Of a stretch of DNA of 57,976 nt, positions 36,071-45,672 are shown piece by piece. Position 1 is the stretch's first letter; each line of letters starts with the position of its first letter. The stretch spans positions 1 to 57,976 of the forward strand of contig PBPC01000003.1 of assembly GCA_002724575.1 (NCBI GenBank), read 5' to 3'. Both the position numbers and the translations under genes were made by a program. Below the pieces are notes generated by a model, which worked only from the letters and a program-made list of their open reading frames with translations, was not told the origin of the DNA and did no database searches. Source of the DNA: Gemmatimonadota bacterium (GTDB taxonomy: Bacteria; Gemmatimonadota; Gemmatimonadetes; Longimicrobiales; Gaopeijiaceae).

Positions 36071-37213
36071 CTAGTTCTCCGAGCGCTTGATCACGATCCC
36101 TCGCTCAGCAAGTTGCTGAATATACATTTCTGTAGGGACACACTCAGAAGGCGTGTGTGCACCTTTCGGTATTAGTCCCGCTGATTGCATGTACGCTGTT
36201 GCGGCGAGTGAGTAGCCCGTGGTGCGCATCATCGCAGTTATCTCCCGGTCGCGATCATAATAGTCGATCATCTCGTATGTTACCGTCCTTGGCGACCCGT
36301 CTAGAACCCCCGCTATGACGACCCGCATAACAACCAGATCTTCACCTAACGGCTTACGAAGTTTTGTATCTAGGATCTTGATCAAAAGATCTCGAGGAAC
36401 AACGGAGTTCCCTTTGATTTCAACAGGCTCCAGGTCCATGAGCCCGATGTTCCTCATGGATTTCATGAGCTCACAGTGACCAGGATAGCGCAGCGTCTTA
36501 TAGGACATTGATGGAATCAGGCCACGATAGCGATAAGGCATGCGTGATATGCCGCCTGCTGTCAGAAAAGCTTCAAGTTCACCCAATCCGTCGAACTCTA
36601 CGGTCTCTAATCCAGTCAGTGGCTCCTTATCGACGACCCTACCATCTTCCAGTACCAATACGGGCGTCGTGTAATAATCGAGCACACCTTCCAATGAATA
36701 CACGAGTTGATAGTTAAGAGGTGGCTCTGGTGACTGGGGCAATCCACCAACGTAGATCTTGACTGATGCAGTTTGGTCCAGCGCATCAATTCCACCTTGC
36801 GCTAGGATATTTACCATTCCTGGTGCTAGCCCGCAGTCTGGAACCACCGATACATACTGTTCCTCTGCCTCGACCGTCATTTCCCTCTGGCGATCAACAA
36901 TTTCTGTGTTACCACCTAGGTCACAAAAATTTGATTTGGATTCAATCGCCAAGCGCGTCATATCTAGATTGAAGTAGTACGGGAGAGCGCTCGCGACACC
37001 ATCAACGTTCTCCATCGCATTCCGCACTGCCACATGATCAGTAGCATCCAGAGTCAACACATCTAGAACACCACCCAGGAAGGGCTTCAGAAAACCCTTG
37101 GGTTCGTTCACGTCCAGATCAGCCAAAACAACTCGTTCGACTTCCGGCCGCTGCAGAAGATCGAAAGCACAAGCCGAACCCTGTGCCCCTGCTCCAAGTA
37201 CCAAAAATTTCAT
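36071..37213 (-). CDS. Saccharopine dehydrogenase-like NAD(P)-binding protein
   Basis: The 380-residue protein starts directly with a dinucleotide-binding loop (MKFLVLGAGAQGSACAFDLL) and has the extended C-terminal half of saccharopine-dehydrogenase-like proteins (YRYRGLIPSMSYKTLRYPGH, then YYDRDREITAMMRTTGYSLA). VVPDCGLAPGMVNILAQGGI is a well-conserved stretch of the family. Members act in lysine breakdown, carboxynorspermidine synthesis or unknown reductive aminations. No lysine genes adjoin it, so a specific reaction cannot be assigned. It converges on the M28 gene and lies just downstream of gyrA on the same strand. Confidence 0.88.
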   Translation of the reverse strand: MKFLVLGAGAQGSACAFDLLQRPEVERVVLADLDVNEPKGFLKPFLGGVLDVLTLDATDHVAVRNAMENVDGVASALPYYFNLDMTRLAIESKSNFCDLGGNTEIVDRQREMTVEAEEQYVSVVPDCGLAPGMVNILAQGGIDALDQTASVKIYVGGLPQSPEPPLNYQLVYSLEGVLDYYTTPVLVLEDGRVVDKEPLTGLETVEFDGLGELEAFLTAGGISRMPYRYRGLIPSMSYKTLRYPGHCELMKSMRNIGLMDLEPVEIKGNSVVPRDLLIKILDTKLRKPLGEDLVVMRVVIAGVLDGSPRTVTYEMIDYYDRDREITAMMRTTGYSLAATAYMQSAGLIPKGAHTPSECVPTEMYIQQLAERGIVIKRSEN

Positions 37214-37270
37214 TCACATGACCTATGGTTAGTCGTGGTAGTGGTCACTGCCCAGATTCTGGTGACCCGG

Positions 37271-39784
37271 TTAGTCTAGATCTAGTAAATCCAATTGCCC
37301 TTCTGCATCCAATCCAGCCAGATCACGAGCAGGTCCTCCTCCGCGCCCCTCGGCTCTGGTGACCTCTACAACCCTGTCACCAGAAGAAACCCTAACAATT
37401 ATTTTCCCCTGGGTTCTGCGACCTTGGACCGGAACGGAATCCGCCGCTGCACGACTTACCTGCCCTCCGGCTGTAACAACCATAACTTCGTCTGCTTCCA
37501 TTACCTCCAAGACTGATACGATTGGTGAACTTTCGTCCCCACTCGGAACAGCCAGAGTTCCCAGGCCACCTCTCTTTTGCAGCGGGAACTCAGATACCTC
37601 TGTGCGTTTCCCGAGCCCATCTTCATTCACGGTTAGAACGGTTGAATCTCGACGGATCAGGAGCATCCCGACTACTTCGTCATCCTTAAGTGTCATTCCT
37701 TTGACACCCTGCGCGCTACGGCCAACTACGCTGATTTCATCTTCTGGAAACCGGATCGCTCGACCAGACCGGGATAACAACATCACCTCTGCAGTCCCAT
37801 CCGACAAAGCGACATCCAATATTGTGTCGTTCTTCTTCAATCCTGCAGCCTTCAGCCCTCCTATTCGAGGCCGGGAAAACTCAGAGATCGAGGTTCTCTT
37901 CACTAACCCCAACTTTGATAGGAATACGAGGTAACGATCGGTAATGTTGAGGTCATCGACCGGAATCATCGCAACGATTCGATCCTTACGCTCCGCGCCC
38001 TCCAGCAGTGAGTAAACTGACTGACCGCGAGATGCCCGAGCACTCTCAGGTACATCAAGGACAGGAAGGAAGTAGCCCTGCCCATTTTCGGTAAAAGTGA
38101 GAATCCATCCTTGGGTACGAGCAACAAAGACCCGTTCTAGATAGTCATCTTCATAGCGTTCCATCCCGGCAAGTGCCTTTCCAGATCCCACACGCCGTCT
38201 ATAAAGATGCATCGGCATGCGCTTTATAAAGCCTTCGTGTGACAGTGTTACAACAACATCCTCATCAACAAGTTGGTCTTCGATTGGTGATGCATCGACC
38301 TCCTGTTTCTCATTATCCAGAATCACGGTACGACGCTCATTCCCGTACTTCTTAACGACATCACCCAGTTCATCAAGCATTGTTTTGAGCTGTAGTTCCT
38401 CTGAACCCAACACCTCCTTTAGTTCAGAGATCATCGACTCGAGTTCCGCTAAACGATTCTCTAACTGAGTACGTTCTAGCGCCGTAAGTTTCGAGAGTCT
38501 CATATCCAGAATCGCGGCAGCTTGGATATCACTAAAACCGAACGAGTCCTGTAGTTTCTCAGATGCCTCCTGACGATTACTCGATGCACGAATGATCTTG
38601 ATGATTTTATCTATGTGTTCCAGTGCGGCCAAAAGACCTTCGGCGATATGCCGCTCCGCTTCCGCTTTTTCTAGTTCGTGCTGCGACCGACGCTGAATCA
38701 CTTCCACACGGTGATCTCTAAAACGTTCGACAAGTTCCTTGAGGTTGAACTCCTGAGGCTGCCCTTGATCGAGTGCTAAAAGGTGTCCGCCAAACGTCAT
38801 TTGGAGGCTCGTGCGCTTAAAGAGCATCTTCAATACCGTCTCGGCCTTAGCACCTCGCTTCAGTTCAATAACAAGCCGTATTCCATCACGGTCCGTTTCA
38901 TCACGGATATCAGAGATGTCTGGTGCCCGACCGGCCTTGGCTAGCTTCGCGATTTGTTCGATCACCTTCGTCTTAGAAACTGCGTAAGGCAGTTCCGTTA
39001 CTACTAACTGCTCTCTACCGCCCCGCAGTCCCTCCTTGACCACGCGGGCACGCATCAGGACGCGGCCCCGACCTTGGTGGTACATAGTCTTGATTCCCTC
39101 ACGACTGACGATGAAGCCTCCCGTGGGGAAATCAGGCCCAGGGATATGGCGCATGAGGTCATCCACGCTGCAGTCAGGATCAACCACTAGTTGCCGAACG
39201 CCAGCAGCAACTTCAGCGAGATTATGAGGGGGCACATTTGTGCTCATCCCCACTGCGATACCTGAGGATCCATTGACCAAGAGATTCGGATACCTAGCAG
39301 GTAGAACTACAGGCTCCTCCAATTGGTTATCGAAATTTGGCTGGAAAGCAACGGTATCCTTGCGGATATCATCCAATAACTCGACAGCCAAAGACTCCAA
39401 TCGAGCTTCGGTGTAGCGGTACGCAGCAGCCGGATCACCGTCGATCGAACCAAAGTTCCCTTGACCATCGACAAGAGGCATCCTCATTGAAAAGTCCTGG
39501 ACCATCCGTACAAGTGCATCATAGACAGCGGAATCACCGTGGGGGTGATACTTGCCCAAAACATCGCCGACAACTGTGGCACTTTTCTTATACGGTCGGT
39601 CAGGGTTGAGTCTCAACTCATACATCGCATAGAGGATCCGGCGATGAACTGGCTTGAGACCATCTCGCACATCGGGCAATGCGCGCTGCACAATTACGCT
39701 CATCGAATAATCGAGAAACGACTCGCGCATTTCCTCCTCAAGGAGTCGCGGCAGAATTCGTTCTCGCTTGGACGCGGTGGCCAT
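37271..39784 (-). CDS. gyrA: DNA gyrase subunit A
   Basis: GyrA is the DNA-cleaving subunit of gyrase, which introduces negative supercoils with GyrB. The 837-residue product has the N-terminal winged helix with [12 protein letters not shown], a catalytic Tyr124 in [11 protein letters not shown], the tower and coiled-coil region, and six C-terminal beta-pinwheel repeats. The GyrA box is present as QKRGGLG, which separates it from ParC. The quinolone positions equivalent to Ser83 and Asp87 of E. coli are Ser85 and Asp89, the susceptible residues. gyrB is not in the window. The 204 bases upstream hold no gene and presumably the promoter. Confidence 0.98.
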   Translation of the reverse strand: MATASKRERILPRLLEEEMRESFLDYSMSVIVQRALPDVRDGLKPVHRRILYAMYELRLNPDRPYKKSATVVGDVLGKYHPHGDSAVYDALVRMVQDFSMRMPLVDGQGNFGSIDGDPAAAYRYTEARLESLAVELLDDIRKDTVAFQPNFDNQLEEPVVLPARYPNLLVNGSSGIAVGMSTNVPPHNLAEVAAGVRQLVVDPDCSVDDLMRHIPGPDFPTGGFIVSREGIKTMYHQGRGRVLMRARVVKEGLRGGREQLVVTELPYAVSKTKVIEQIAKLAKAGRAPDISDIRDETDRDGIRLVIELKRGAKAETVLKMLFKRTSLQMTFGGHLLALDQGQPQEFNLKELVERFRDHRVEVIQRRSQHELEKAEAERHIAEGLLAALEHIDKIIKIIRASSNRQEASEKLQDSFGFSDIQAAAILDMRLSKLTALERTQLENRLAELESMISELKEVLGSEELQLKTMLDELGDVVKKYGNERRTVILDNEKQEVDASPIEDQLVDEDVVVTLSHEGFIKRMPMHLYRRRVGSGKALAGMERYEDDYLERVFVARTQGWILTFTENGQGYFLPVLDVPESARASRGQSVYSLLEGAERKDRIVAMIPVDDLNITDRYLVFLSKLGLVKRTSISEFSRPRIGGLKAAGLKKNDTILDVALSDGTAEVMLLSRSGRAIRFPEDEISVVGRSAQGVKGMTLKDDEVVGMLLIRRDSTVLTVNEDGLGKRTEVSEFPLQKRGGLGTLAVPSGDESSPIVSVLEVMEADEVMVVTAGGQVSRAAADSVPVQGRRTQGKIIVRVSSGDRVVEVTRAEGRGGGPARDLAGLDAEGQLDLLDLD

Positions 39785-39988
39785 TCATTCTCCCTGCAAT
39801 TCTGTCAGAAACTGCGGTAAACGACGTTAGCGCCGCTCCGCGGGCTGAAGCTTCTCACCTCCCCGAGAGGGTGGCAAGCCGAATTGGATAAGCTGACCAG
39901 AAAAGTCCGACCTCATATATCCATTGGAAGTAAGCCAGTCAGAATCTTGATGGACCCTCAAGACGCAAGACCGCTCACTGTGTCCTGG

Positions 39989-40402
39989 TTAGGCTTCCAC
40001 CGTTGTCTCAGGTCCGTGAACTGCTAAGGGCAACGAGACGTGATGTGACCCATCGACCCGGACATCAAATGTGTAAGTACCTGGATTCGGGAACACCAGG
40101 CCATCCATATTCAAGACATGAGGTACTCGGATACTACCTAGTGTTACCCCTTGCCCAGGGCCTAGCTGCATCTCTCCATCTAGCCGCATCAATTCGCTAC
40201 CCACCGGATCCTTGAGTGTAATCTCTATCTCATGACTTCCTGTCTCAGTGAGTGGAGCGGAGAAACGAAGAACCAAGGCCATCTTCGGGTGTCGAGCTGG
40301 AAAATTAGGTGTGTGAAGTCGATCAAAAATACCGAGAATATTGAGCTTTCCGGCACCATCGATTGTGGCTGCATCCGCTAATAGCGCAAGATCGACATCC
40401 AT
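39989..40402 (-). CDS. DUF6941-like conserved protein of unknown function
   Basis: The product has 137 residues, no signal peptide and no membrane helix. It opens with MDVDLALLADAATIDGAGKL and NILGIFDRLHTPNFPARHPK, the pattern of DUF6941 proteins. The rest is an all-beta sandwich with GEMQLGPGQGVTLGSIRVPH and FPNPGTYTFDVRVDG. Members are cytosolic and uncharacterised. It stands between gyrA and the CPBP protease on the same strand, 18 bases after the latter's stop, so it may be transcribed with it. The family call is by motif memory. Confidence 0.75.
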   Translation of the reverse strand: MDVDLALLADAATIDGAGKLNILGIFDRLHTPNFPARHPKMALVLRFSAPLTETGSHEIEITLKDPVGSELMRLDGEMQLGPGQGVTLGSIRVPHVLNMDGLVFPNPGTYTFDVRVDGSHHVSLPLAVHGPETTVEA

Positions 40403-40420
40403 GATAAAAAACTCGTTGGG

Positions 40421-41224
40421 TTAGGGGTTAGGCCAAGGAACGTCTTCTACACTAATAGACTCCTCAGGTAACATCAGATGTTGCCCGATAGCGATACCAG
40501 CAATGATATCAATTAGCGTGTGCGCGAGAATAGAGGGAAGTAAGCTACCAGATACGAGGAACCCCCCAGCCAGTATCACACCCATAGTCATTGTCCGGAT
40601 TATCCCGAGCGTGCCCTGATACGCATGCATCCCACCGAAAACGATAGATGTGATGAAAACCGCCCCTACCACCCCTGTAATCGGGATTAACACAGGGATA
40701 GCATAACCTCGGTATGCTACCTCCTCTCCAAAGCCGGCGGAAACTGACAAGAGAGTAAAAACTCCTCGCTCCTGTGCTGTTTCAGGCAACAATGCCCTAA
40801 GCACCCTGCTCTCCTTAAGCTTGAGAGCGGTCCCAACCCAGCGGAAAGCAAAGCTCACCGCCAACCCAACTATCGTAAGTGCAATCCCCCAGGTCACTAG
40901 GTTGCCAAGCGAAATCCATTGGAGACCCACTGCCACAGGCCCCTCGTTGCGCATTCCCACGAGACAAGTGACCAAGGCCAAGGCACACAGCGTTCCTATT
41001 GAACTCCAGTATGCAGGCAACCGCTCTATCAGCGCTTGCTCCATAAGTGGAAGCTGTGCAATCGCCAAAACTGGTATGCCCACCAGTAACAAAGCCAGCA
41101 TGATTGAGTCTGCCAATCGGGTCTCAGTGAAAAAGTAGAGAGACAACTGGATACTCAGGGCTAACAACACTCCACCTAATATCAATCTGCTTGAACGTGC
41201 CGGACCGTCCTCTAGGGGCCTCAA
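40421..41224 (-). CDS. CPBP family intramembrane endopeptidase
   Basis: The 267-residue protein has about eight membrane helices and the Abi/CPBP motifs: FGEEVAYRGYAI (motif 1, EExxxR), FGGMHAYQ (motif 2, His) and HTLIDIIAG (motif 3). These are the residues of the glutamic intramembrane proteases related to Rce1. Substrates are unknown, and bacterial members act in maturation or self-immunity for peptides. No bacteriocin-like peptide was seen nearby. The start is TTG at 41224, inside the end of the decarboxylase gene (TTGA overlap), so it depends on translational coupling. Confidence 0.9.
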   Translation of the reverse strand: MRPLEDGPARSSRLILGGVLLALSIQLSLYFFTETRLADSIMLALLLVGIPVLAIAQLPLMEQALIERLPAYWSSIGTLCALALVTCLVGMRNEGPVAVGLQWISLGNLVTWGIALTIVGLAVSFAFRWVGTALKLKESRVLRALLPETAQERGVFTLLSVSAGFGEEVAYRGYAIPVLIPITGVVGAVFITSIVFGGMHAYQGTLGIIRTMTMGVILAGGFLVSGSLLPSILAHTLIDIIAGIAIGQHLMLPEESISVEDVPWPNP

Positions 41225-42663
41225 GAGTTGATAGCTTCTCGTCCGAAATCCTCAATCGCCGCCAAGGTAAACCGAACGTCCTCCCATGTTGTCGTGTGAT
41301 TCAAAATGCATAGCCTCAAGGAATACAACCCGCGAAGTCGGGTCGAGGACATCATTGCCACTCCCTCTTCGATCACTCGAGCCTGAACAGATTTATTGAT
41401 CTCTTCTAGTTCTTCATTATTGAGTTCTGCAGCGTGTGAATTAACTCGGAAGCAGACAACACCAAGGGAAGCTGGATTCGCAATATGCAAGATATCGGAT
41501 TCGCGGATGTAACCTTCAGCTCGTTCAGCAAGGTCAATACCTTGCGAGATAGAGCGCCTAAACGCAGCCATACCAAAGGTCTGCACGGACATCCAAACCT
41601 TTAAAGCGCGGAACGAGCGACTCAATTGAAGGCCCCGATCCCCAAAATTTGGGTGATCTCTTCCCCACTGGGTGTCTTGAAGGTATTCGGGCTGGACCGA
41701 GAAAGCTTTCTCCAATTTCCGGATATCTTTTACCATTAAACAGCCGCATTCAAAGGGCTGAAATAGCCACTTGTGTGCGTCCATCGCGATTGAATCTGCA
41801 CGCTCCAACCCCTCGAGAAGACGCGCACCACGGTCTGTCAATATCGCAAACCCTCCGTATGCGGCATCAACATGGAACCATATCTTCTCTGACTCACAAT
41901 AATCTGCAATCTTGTGAAGAGGGTCGACGGCTCCAGTGTTCGTTGCTCCAGCATTTCCACAAATAGCCATTGGTGTGAAGCCGGATTTTCGATCCTCGTC
42001 GACCATGCTATGAAGCTCATTCATATCTAGGCGAAAATGCTCATCTGTTCGGACCATCCTTACGGCTTCCGGACGTACGCCGACGATGGTCGCTGCACGG
42101 ATCAGTGCTGTATGGCTTTGGTCGCTCATATACACAGAAGGCTGCATCGGTGCCCCAGCTGCTTCACGTGCCGCGACGAAACCATCGAGGCTTGCAGCCG
42201 AACCTCCACTCGTGAAAAGACCTCCAGCGGTTTCTGGGTATCCTATCCAACTTCGGAACCAATCCATTACTACGACTTCAAGCATACTTGGCCCGCTTGC
42301 TCCCAACCATGTTCCCTGAAAGACGTTATGCCCGGCAGCCATAAAATCGGCCAAAACGCCTGGCCAGGCTGGGGAAGAGGGTACAAAAGCGAAAAAGCGC
42401 GGGTGGTCTACTCGCCCTGCAATCGGGAGAATCTCATGGGCTGCGCGTTCGATTACCTCGTGCGACGGTCGACCTTCTTCCGGAGGCTCCTCGCGCATAA
42501 TTGCTTCGAGCTCAGACCTAGATCCACCACGCCATGCAGGTTCTTCAGGTAGATTCTGGATACGCTCAATTACCAATTCAGCAGCTCTTTGAGCAGATAA
42601 CATCATCTGCTCTGGGCTCATTTCCAGTTCACTTCTGCTACCATCTTCCGCCCGCGAGGTCAT
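41221..42663 (-). CDS. Group II PLP-dependent amino-acid decarboxylase
   Basis: The 480 residues match the length of aromatic-L-amino-acid and related decarboxylases. Key motifs are FTSGGSAASLDGFVAARE for cofactor phosphate binding, GNAGATNTGAVDPL, HVDAAYGGFAI for the Asp that pairs with the pyridine nitrogen, and SIAMDAHKWLFQPFECGCLM with the Schiff-base Lys. The sequence suggests tryptophan-, tyrosine- or phenylalanine-type substrates but does not fix them. The last four bases overlap the start of the CPBP protease. A divergent small gene starts 18 bases from its ATG, so the promoters overlap. Confidence 0.93.
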   Translation of the reverse strand: MTSRAEDGSRSELEMSPEQMMLSAQRAAELVIERIQNLPEEPAWRGGSRSELEAIMREEPPEEGRPSHEVIERAAHEILPIAGRVDHPRFFAFVPSSPAWPGVLADFMAAGHNVFQGTWLGASGPSMLEVVVMDWFRSWIGYPETAGGLFTSGGSAASLDGFVAAREAAGAPMQPSVYMSDQSHTALIRAATIVGVRPEAVRMVRTDEHFRLDMNELHSMVDEDRKSGFTPMAICGNAGATNTGAVDPLHKIADYCESEKIWFHVDAAYGGFAILTDRGARLLEGLERADSIAMDAHKWLFQPFECGCLMVKDIRKLEKAFSVQPEYLQDTQWGRDHPNFGDRGLQLSRSFRALKVWMSVQTFGMAAFRRSISQGIDLAERAEGYIRESDILHIANPASLGVVCFRVNSHAAELNNEELEEINKSVQARVIEEGVAMMSSTRLRGLYSLRLCILNHTTTWEDVRFTLAAIEDFGREAINS

Positions 42664-42681
42664 ACAGATAACCTTCCTTCC

Positions 42682-43017
42682 ATGACTGAAGAAACCAATA
42701 GGACCCTAGAAGCCACTACCAGCGACGGTCTCGTATTCCGAGTGTTGGACGCTATGGACGCACCACATTCAGGTCGTATTCTACGATTAAAGCTACAATC
42801 GGGTGAAGCTCCCTCGATCAAGTCACTTCGGAAACAGGAAATGCTGGCCACGGGACCCCAGGGTCAAGTTTGTCACATACGAGCAATCGGTTTCGCAGTC
42901 TTTGGAGGCAAGCCAAGCAATGATCGGCTATCACGAACCGGTAAGGTAGACCTCCACATCGAAGAACTAGACGACGGAGGACCAGTGGGGCTTCGTTGGG
43001 AAGTTATTCCGACGTAG
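42682..43017 (+). CDS. Small conserved protein of unknown function
   Basis: The product has 111 residues and no export signal. It is beta-rich: TTSDGLVFRVLDAMDAPHSG, ILRLKLQSGEAPSIKSLRKQ, then CHIRAIGFAVFGGKPSNDRL and KVDLHIEELDDGGPVGLRWE. The basic and Gly-rich central part could bind nucleic acid or a nucleotide, but this is a guess. It is transcribed divergently from the PLP decarboxylase, with only 18 bases between the two ATGs, and converges on the 43032-43739 lipoprotein. I do not recognise the family. Confidence 0.65.
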   Translation: MTEETNRTLEATTSDGLVFRVLDAMDAPHSGRILRLKLQSGEAPSIKSLRKQEMLATGPQGQVCHIRAIGFAVFGGKPSNDRLSRTGKVDLHIEELDDGGPVGLRWEVIPT

Positions 43018-43031
43018 CATCTCTCAGGATC

Positions 43032-43739
43032 TTATCTGGTCCGGAGTCCCGGTGGTTCACGGTTAAAGGTGCTCAAGAACCAATCGCGATAGCCCTCATT
43101 CTCACCAGGGTTTTCCCGAGCCCACTGGGTACGCGACGTGGCAAACTCTTCCGGGCGAGCCGTGAAGATGAATGCATCTAGATACCCAGCTTCCTTGGCG
43201 TATACCAATTCGTCGAGAGGGCCGTAGGGAGACGTATCAAAAGCCGTGCGGCCAAGGAGCCACGCATCAGCTGCTCGTGATAGAATAGCTCGCTCAAGAT
43301 CGTATTCTACAGCCGCAGGAGCTTCCGGGAGCCATTCCTCTTGCCGGCCCATCGCAACCATCAGGTGGAGGTGCGCGTAAATCTGATGCACGAGCAGAGC
43401 ATCAGCTGCTCCTCCATAGACAGGCGTCCGGACCGTATCCCCTTCAATCTCAAGACGCTCCCACACGTATACTTCCTCAGGCGTTGCTCGGCTTTCAACC
43501 ATGAACGTGGGGTCCTCTACAATGTTGCTCTCCTCCCTCATAACCCACTCATGGATTTCTTCTATCCGCTCTTGTTCGACGCGCAAGCGAGCCCCAGAGT
43601 GGATAATGATCGGCCTCGGTACTGGCACTTCTGGAGTTCCAGTGGCGCAACCGCTGGACGCCGTTAGTGCAAGGATCATGGCCCGTATTAGAGCCGATCG
43701 ATGAGGGCGGGCGGGCCCTAAAGCTGGTAGTATGGTCAT
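43032..43739 (-). CDS. Putative lipoprotein of unknown function
   Basis: This 235-residue protein has a basic N-terminal segment and a hydrophobic core ending at SSGCATG, a likely lipobox, so export and lipidation are plausible. AAGGA lies just before ATG 43739, supporting that start. The mature chain is helical with Glu-rich and aromatic residues (RVEQERIEEIHEWVMREESN, then LLVHQIYAHLHLMVAMGRQE). His-rich HQIYAHLHL could be a metal site. No recognised domain. It is divergent from the 43835 gene. Confidence 0.75.
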   Translation of the reverse strand: MTILPALGPARPHRSALIRAMILALTASSGCATGTPEVPVPRPIIIHSGARLRVEQERIEEIHEWVMREESNIVEDPTFMVESRATPEEVYVWERLEIEGDTVRTPVYGGAADALLVHQIYAHLHLMVAMGRQEEWLPEAPAAVEYDLERAILSRAADAWLLGRTAFDTSPYGPLDELVYAKEAGYLDAFIFTARPEEFATSRTQWARENPGENEGYRDWFLSTFNREPPGLRTR

Positions 43740-43769
43740 CTGTCCTTTTCGTTCGCCTAATTAAAAGCC

Positions 43770-43802
43770 TTGACACTCAAGGGGTTGAGGTCCGAATTGA
43801 GT
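43770..43802 (+). promoter_or_regulatory. Candidate -35 box with palindromic sequence upstream of 43835 gene
   Basis: TTGACA at 43770-43775 is a perfect -35 match. It is followed at once by CTCAA-GGGG-TTGAG, a perfect inverted repeat (43776-43789), and a second TTGAGT half-site at 43797-43802. A -10 at 17 or 18 bases is not convincing. The arrangement would suit a repressor site over a promoter, but no regulator gene adjoins it. Confidence 0.25.
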
Positions 43803-43834
43803 GCACCTTAAAATCAGAATAACTAGGAGCTAGC

Positions 43835-44398
43835 GTGCTAAGCACGTTTATCGATGAGGCACAAGACTTCTATACGCCTCAAACTATTACAGCTAGAGAC
43901 TTAGGCGACGGCCTCGCCCAGCTAGTCTGGGAGAGCTTCTCCGATTTCTTCACCACAGAAGACGAGGAGTTCCTCCTGCCCCAGATTAATGTTTTCTCTG
44001 AAGATGAAAAGTCTTCTGGTCGCGCAAGTGAAGAGGCACTCATTTTCTTTATGTGGGCATATACTCGTGGTGCTCAGATGGCTTTCTTAGGTCAAGTTCC
44101 AGACGAAAGGCTCCGAACAGGCCTAGACGCACTGCACCAGGCAGTCTTCGAGGACATGATGGAGCACGGGACACCGGAGTCCCAACTCCCAACCTTCGAG
44201 CGGCGTGTAATCAACCGGTACGCAGAATATCATCAGGCTGCAACCGAGTCAGATCATCGGCTCGGAGAGGTAGCCTCAAGACGCCTCATCGGCAGAGAAA
44301 TGAGCGGCTCTCTGTCATCAGCACTTAGTGAGCACGCCATCGCTATCGTGAATCCGCTCAAGGACTTCCTCGACGGGATTGAACTGATCGATTCCTAA
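43835..44398 (+). CDS. Helical cytosolic protein of unknown function
   Basis: The start is GTG at 43835, with AGGAG five to six bases upstream, one of the clearest ribosome-binding sites in the window. The 187 residues are acidic and helical with no export signal: FIDEAQDFYTPQTITARDLG, FFTTEDEEFLLPQINVFSED, ALIFFMWAYTRGAQMAFLGQ, and VINRYAEYHQAATE. It resembles no named family that I recognise. It ends two bases from the stop of the convergent zinc-ribbon gene of the paa-like operon. Confidence 0.72.
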   Translation: MLSTFIDEAQDFYTPQTITARDLGDGLAQLVWESFSDFFTTEDEEFLLPQINVFSEDEKSSGRASEEALIFFMWAYTRGAQMAFLGQVPDERLRTGLDALHQAVFEDMMEHGTPESQLPTFERRVINRYAEYHQAATESDHRLGEVASRRLIGREMSGSLSSALSEHAIAIVNPLKDFLDGIELIDS

Positions 44399-44400
44399 CC

Positions 44401-44661
44401 CTAAGAACCTTCTTCAACTCGCCTCGACCATTTCATGACCTCGAACGGGCTCCTACAGTTACGACACCAGTAGCTACTGACTGAAGCATTGCCGCCAAAG
44501 GCATTCATAATCTCTGTCTTGCTGCCTAAGCAAAAAGGACAACTCGGGCTCACGGGAAGTAGCGAAGGAGCCTCGCTTCTCCGAGCATCAGGGTTAAACG
44601 ACGATTTCTGATCAATGTTCTTAACTGCCCCATCTCTGCAGGTCACTTCCTTATCCGTCAT
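44401..44661 (-). CDS. Detached zinc-ribbon domain of PaaD
   Basis: The 86-residue protein has a disordered N-terminal half and then CPFCLGSKTEIMNAFGGNAS and WCRNCRSPFEVMKW. The two CxxC pairs and the intervening AFGG and Arg-Asn-Cys-Arg-x-Pro-Phe pattern match the C-terminal zinc ribbon of E. coli-type PaaD (CPxC, EFGS, CxxCxxPF). In standard PaaD this domain is fused after the DUF59 domain. Here the DUF59 part is a separate gene at 45673-46098. Its ATG overlaps the paaC stop by four bases, so it belongs to the operon as the last gene. Confidence 0.75.
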   Translation of the reverse strand: MTDKEVTCRDGAVKNIDQKSSFNPDARRSEAPSLLPVSPSCPFCLGSKTEIMNAFGGNASVSSYWCRNCRSPFEVMKWSRRVEEGS

Positions 44662-45446
44662 TCGACCAACAGTGCTCGGTTGCGATCACCTCTAGCACGT
44701 TCAATAGCATCCTCATCTGGCCAACCAGGTCCACGCGCTCGATCCTCGTCCCAACCACCGTCTGGCTGCGCCTGGTTAATATCGACCTCTACTAAGGCAG
44801 TTAGATCACGTAATCGCGCCCGATAAACCTCCGTCATCGACTGACTGGAATCGGTCACACCTTCTACTACCATAACTTTGGCAGCCGCATCATCTGCGCC
44901 AAGCCATGCCAAAACGGGTGGTAGCAATTCTTTTGTGGAGTCACGCAGTAGGCCTCTGGCCTCGCTGCTTGATCCTGCGATACGTCTATACCAAGCCTTT
45001 GCCAGGCTAGCATGAAACTCCTCCTCAGCCAGCATCTTAGGAACCCTGGTACGAGCGGCTTCGTATCTCCCACGACTGAACCCAAGTAGCGCTACGGAGA
45101 GCGCTTCATCTACTACGGTCATAGCCGCAACGATACCGGCCCAATGTTCAAAGGCGCTATCTAATGCACCTACCGATGTGTACTCCTCAGCTGGCCTTTC
45201 ATGCTCGATTGCGAGTGGCTCAACATCCACGTCCTTTAGCATGGCATACAGGAGACGAGCGTGACCCCACTCATCTTGAGCCATAGAAGAAATAGCGATA
45301 CCAGCTTCTATCGAAGGAGCTCCTAGCAACCAATCAGAGTAACGGATACCCATCATCCGCTTACTGTCCGCAAGCGTCAGGATTAGTCGACGAAGCGCGG
45401 CGACCCCTGGTCCATCAAGGTTCTGGATGTCCAGTAATGCCTTCAT
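44658..45446 (-). CDS. paaC: PaaC-like structural subunit of phenylacetyl-CoA epoxidase
   Basis: From ATG 45446 (262 residues, AAGGGG upstream) this is a ferritin-like helical protein: TLADSKRMMGIRYSDWLLGA, SSMAQDEWGHARLLYAMLKD and LAEEEFHASLAKAWYRRI. PaaC pairs with the catalytic PaaA to hold the diiron subunit, and it normally lacks a full metal site. A longer frame begins at 45536 but those 30 residues belong to the overlapping paaB region. The ATG overlaps the paaB stop, and its own stop overlaps the zinc-ribbon gene. Confidence 0.88.
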   Translation of the reverse strand: MKALLDIQNLDGPGVAALRRLILTLADSKRMMGIRYSDWLLGAPSIEAGIAISSMAQDEWGHARLLYAMLKDVDVEPLAIEHERPAEEYTSVGALDSAFEHWAGIVAAMTVVDEALSVALLGFSRGRYEAARTRVPKMLAEEEFHASLAKAWYRRIAGSSSEARGLLRDSTKELLPPVLAWLGADDAAAKVMVVEGVTDSSQSMTEVYRARLRDLTALVEVDINQAQPDGGWDEDRARGPGWPDEDAIERARGDRNRALLVE

Positions 45447-45667
45447 CCATCGTCCCCTTCTGATCCAGAGAAAGGATTGTCCTGACGGTTTACCGGAATG
45501 ATGTTTCTGCGTCGAATGACACACATTTCGAACCAATTTTCTTCGTCATACGTCTTCCAAGCGTACACGCGTGCCATTTCGTCATCCAGAGCATCCACAT
45601 AACCAATATGTGACAGCTGATCACCGCGATGCTTCCGAGCAAATACGTCGTAGACTCGTTCAATCAT
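45443..45667 (-). CDS. paaB: PaaB-like subunit of phenylacetyl-CoA epoxidase
   Basis: From ATG 45667 the product is 74 residues: MIERVYDVFARKHRGDQLSH, IGYVDALDDEMARVYAWKTY, then EENWFEMCVIRRRNIIPVN. This is the PaaB pattern (YDVFxRxxRGxxHxHxGSL in better-known members), and at 74 residues it is shorter than the usual 90-95. PaaB bridges the PaaAC heterodimers of the oxygenase. An upstream in-frame ATG at 45751 lies inside the paaD reading frame and is unlikely to be used. It follows paaD by five bases and overlaps paaC by four. Confidence 0.82.
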   Translation of the reverse strand: MIERVYDVFARKHRGDQLSHIGYVDALDDEMARVYAWKTYDEENWFEMCVIRRRNIIPVNRQDNPFSGSEGDDG

Positions 45668-45672
45668 GAGAA

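Noticed and set aside
37359-37934. Plus-strand open frame of 191 codons inside gyrA
   Set aside because: It is antisense to conserved GyrA pinwheel sequence and has low-complexity Ser/Thr/Pro content.
40421-41224. CPBP protease as immunity protein of a bacteriocin cluster
   Set aside because: No small double-glycine leader peptide, ABC exporter or peptide-modification gene is nearby.
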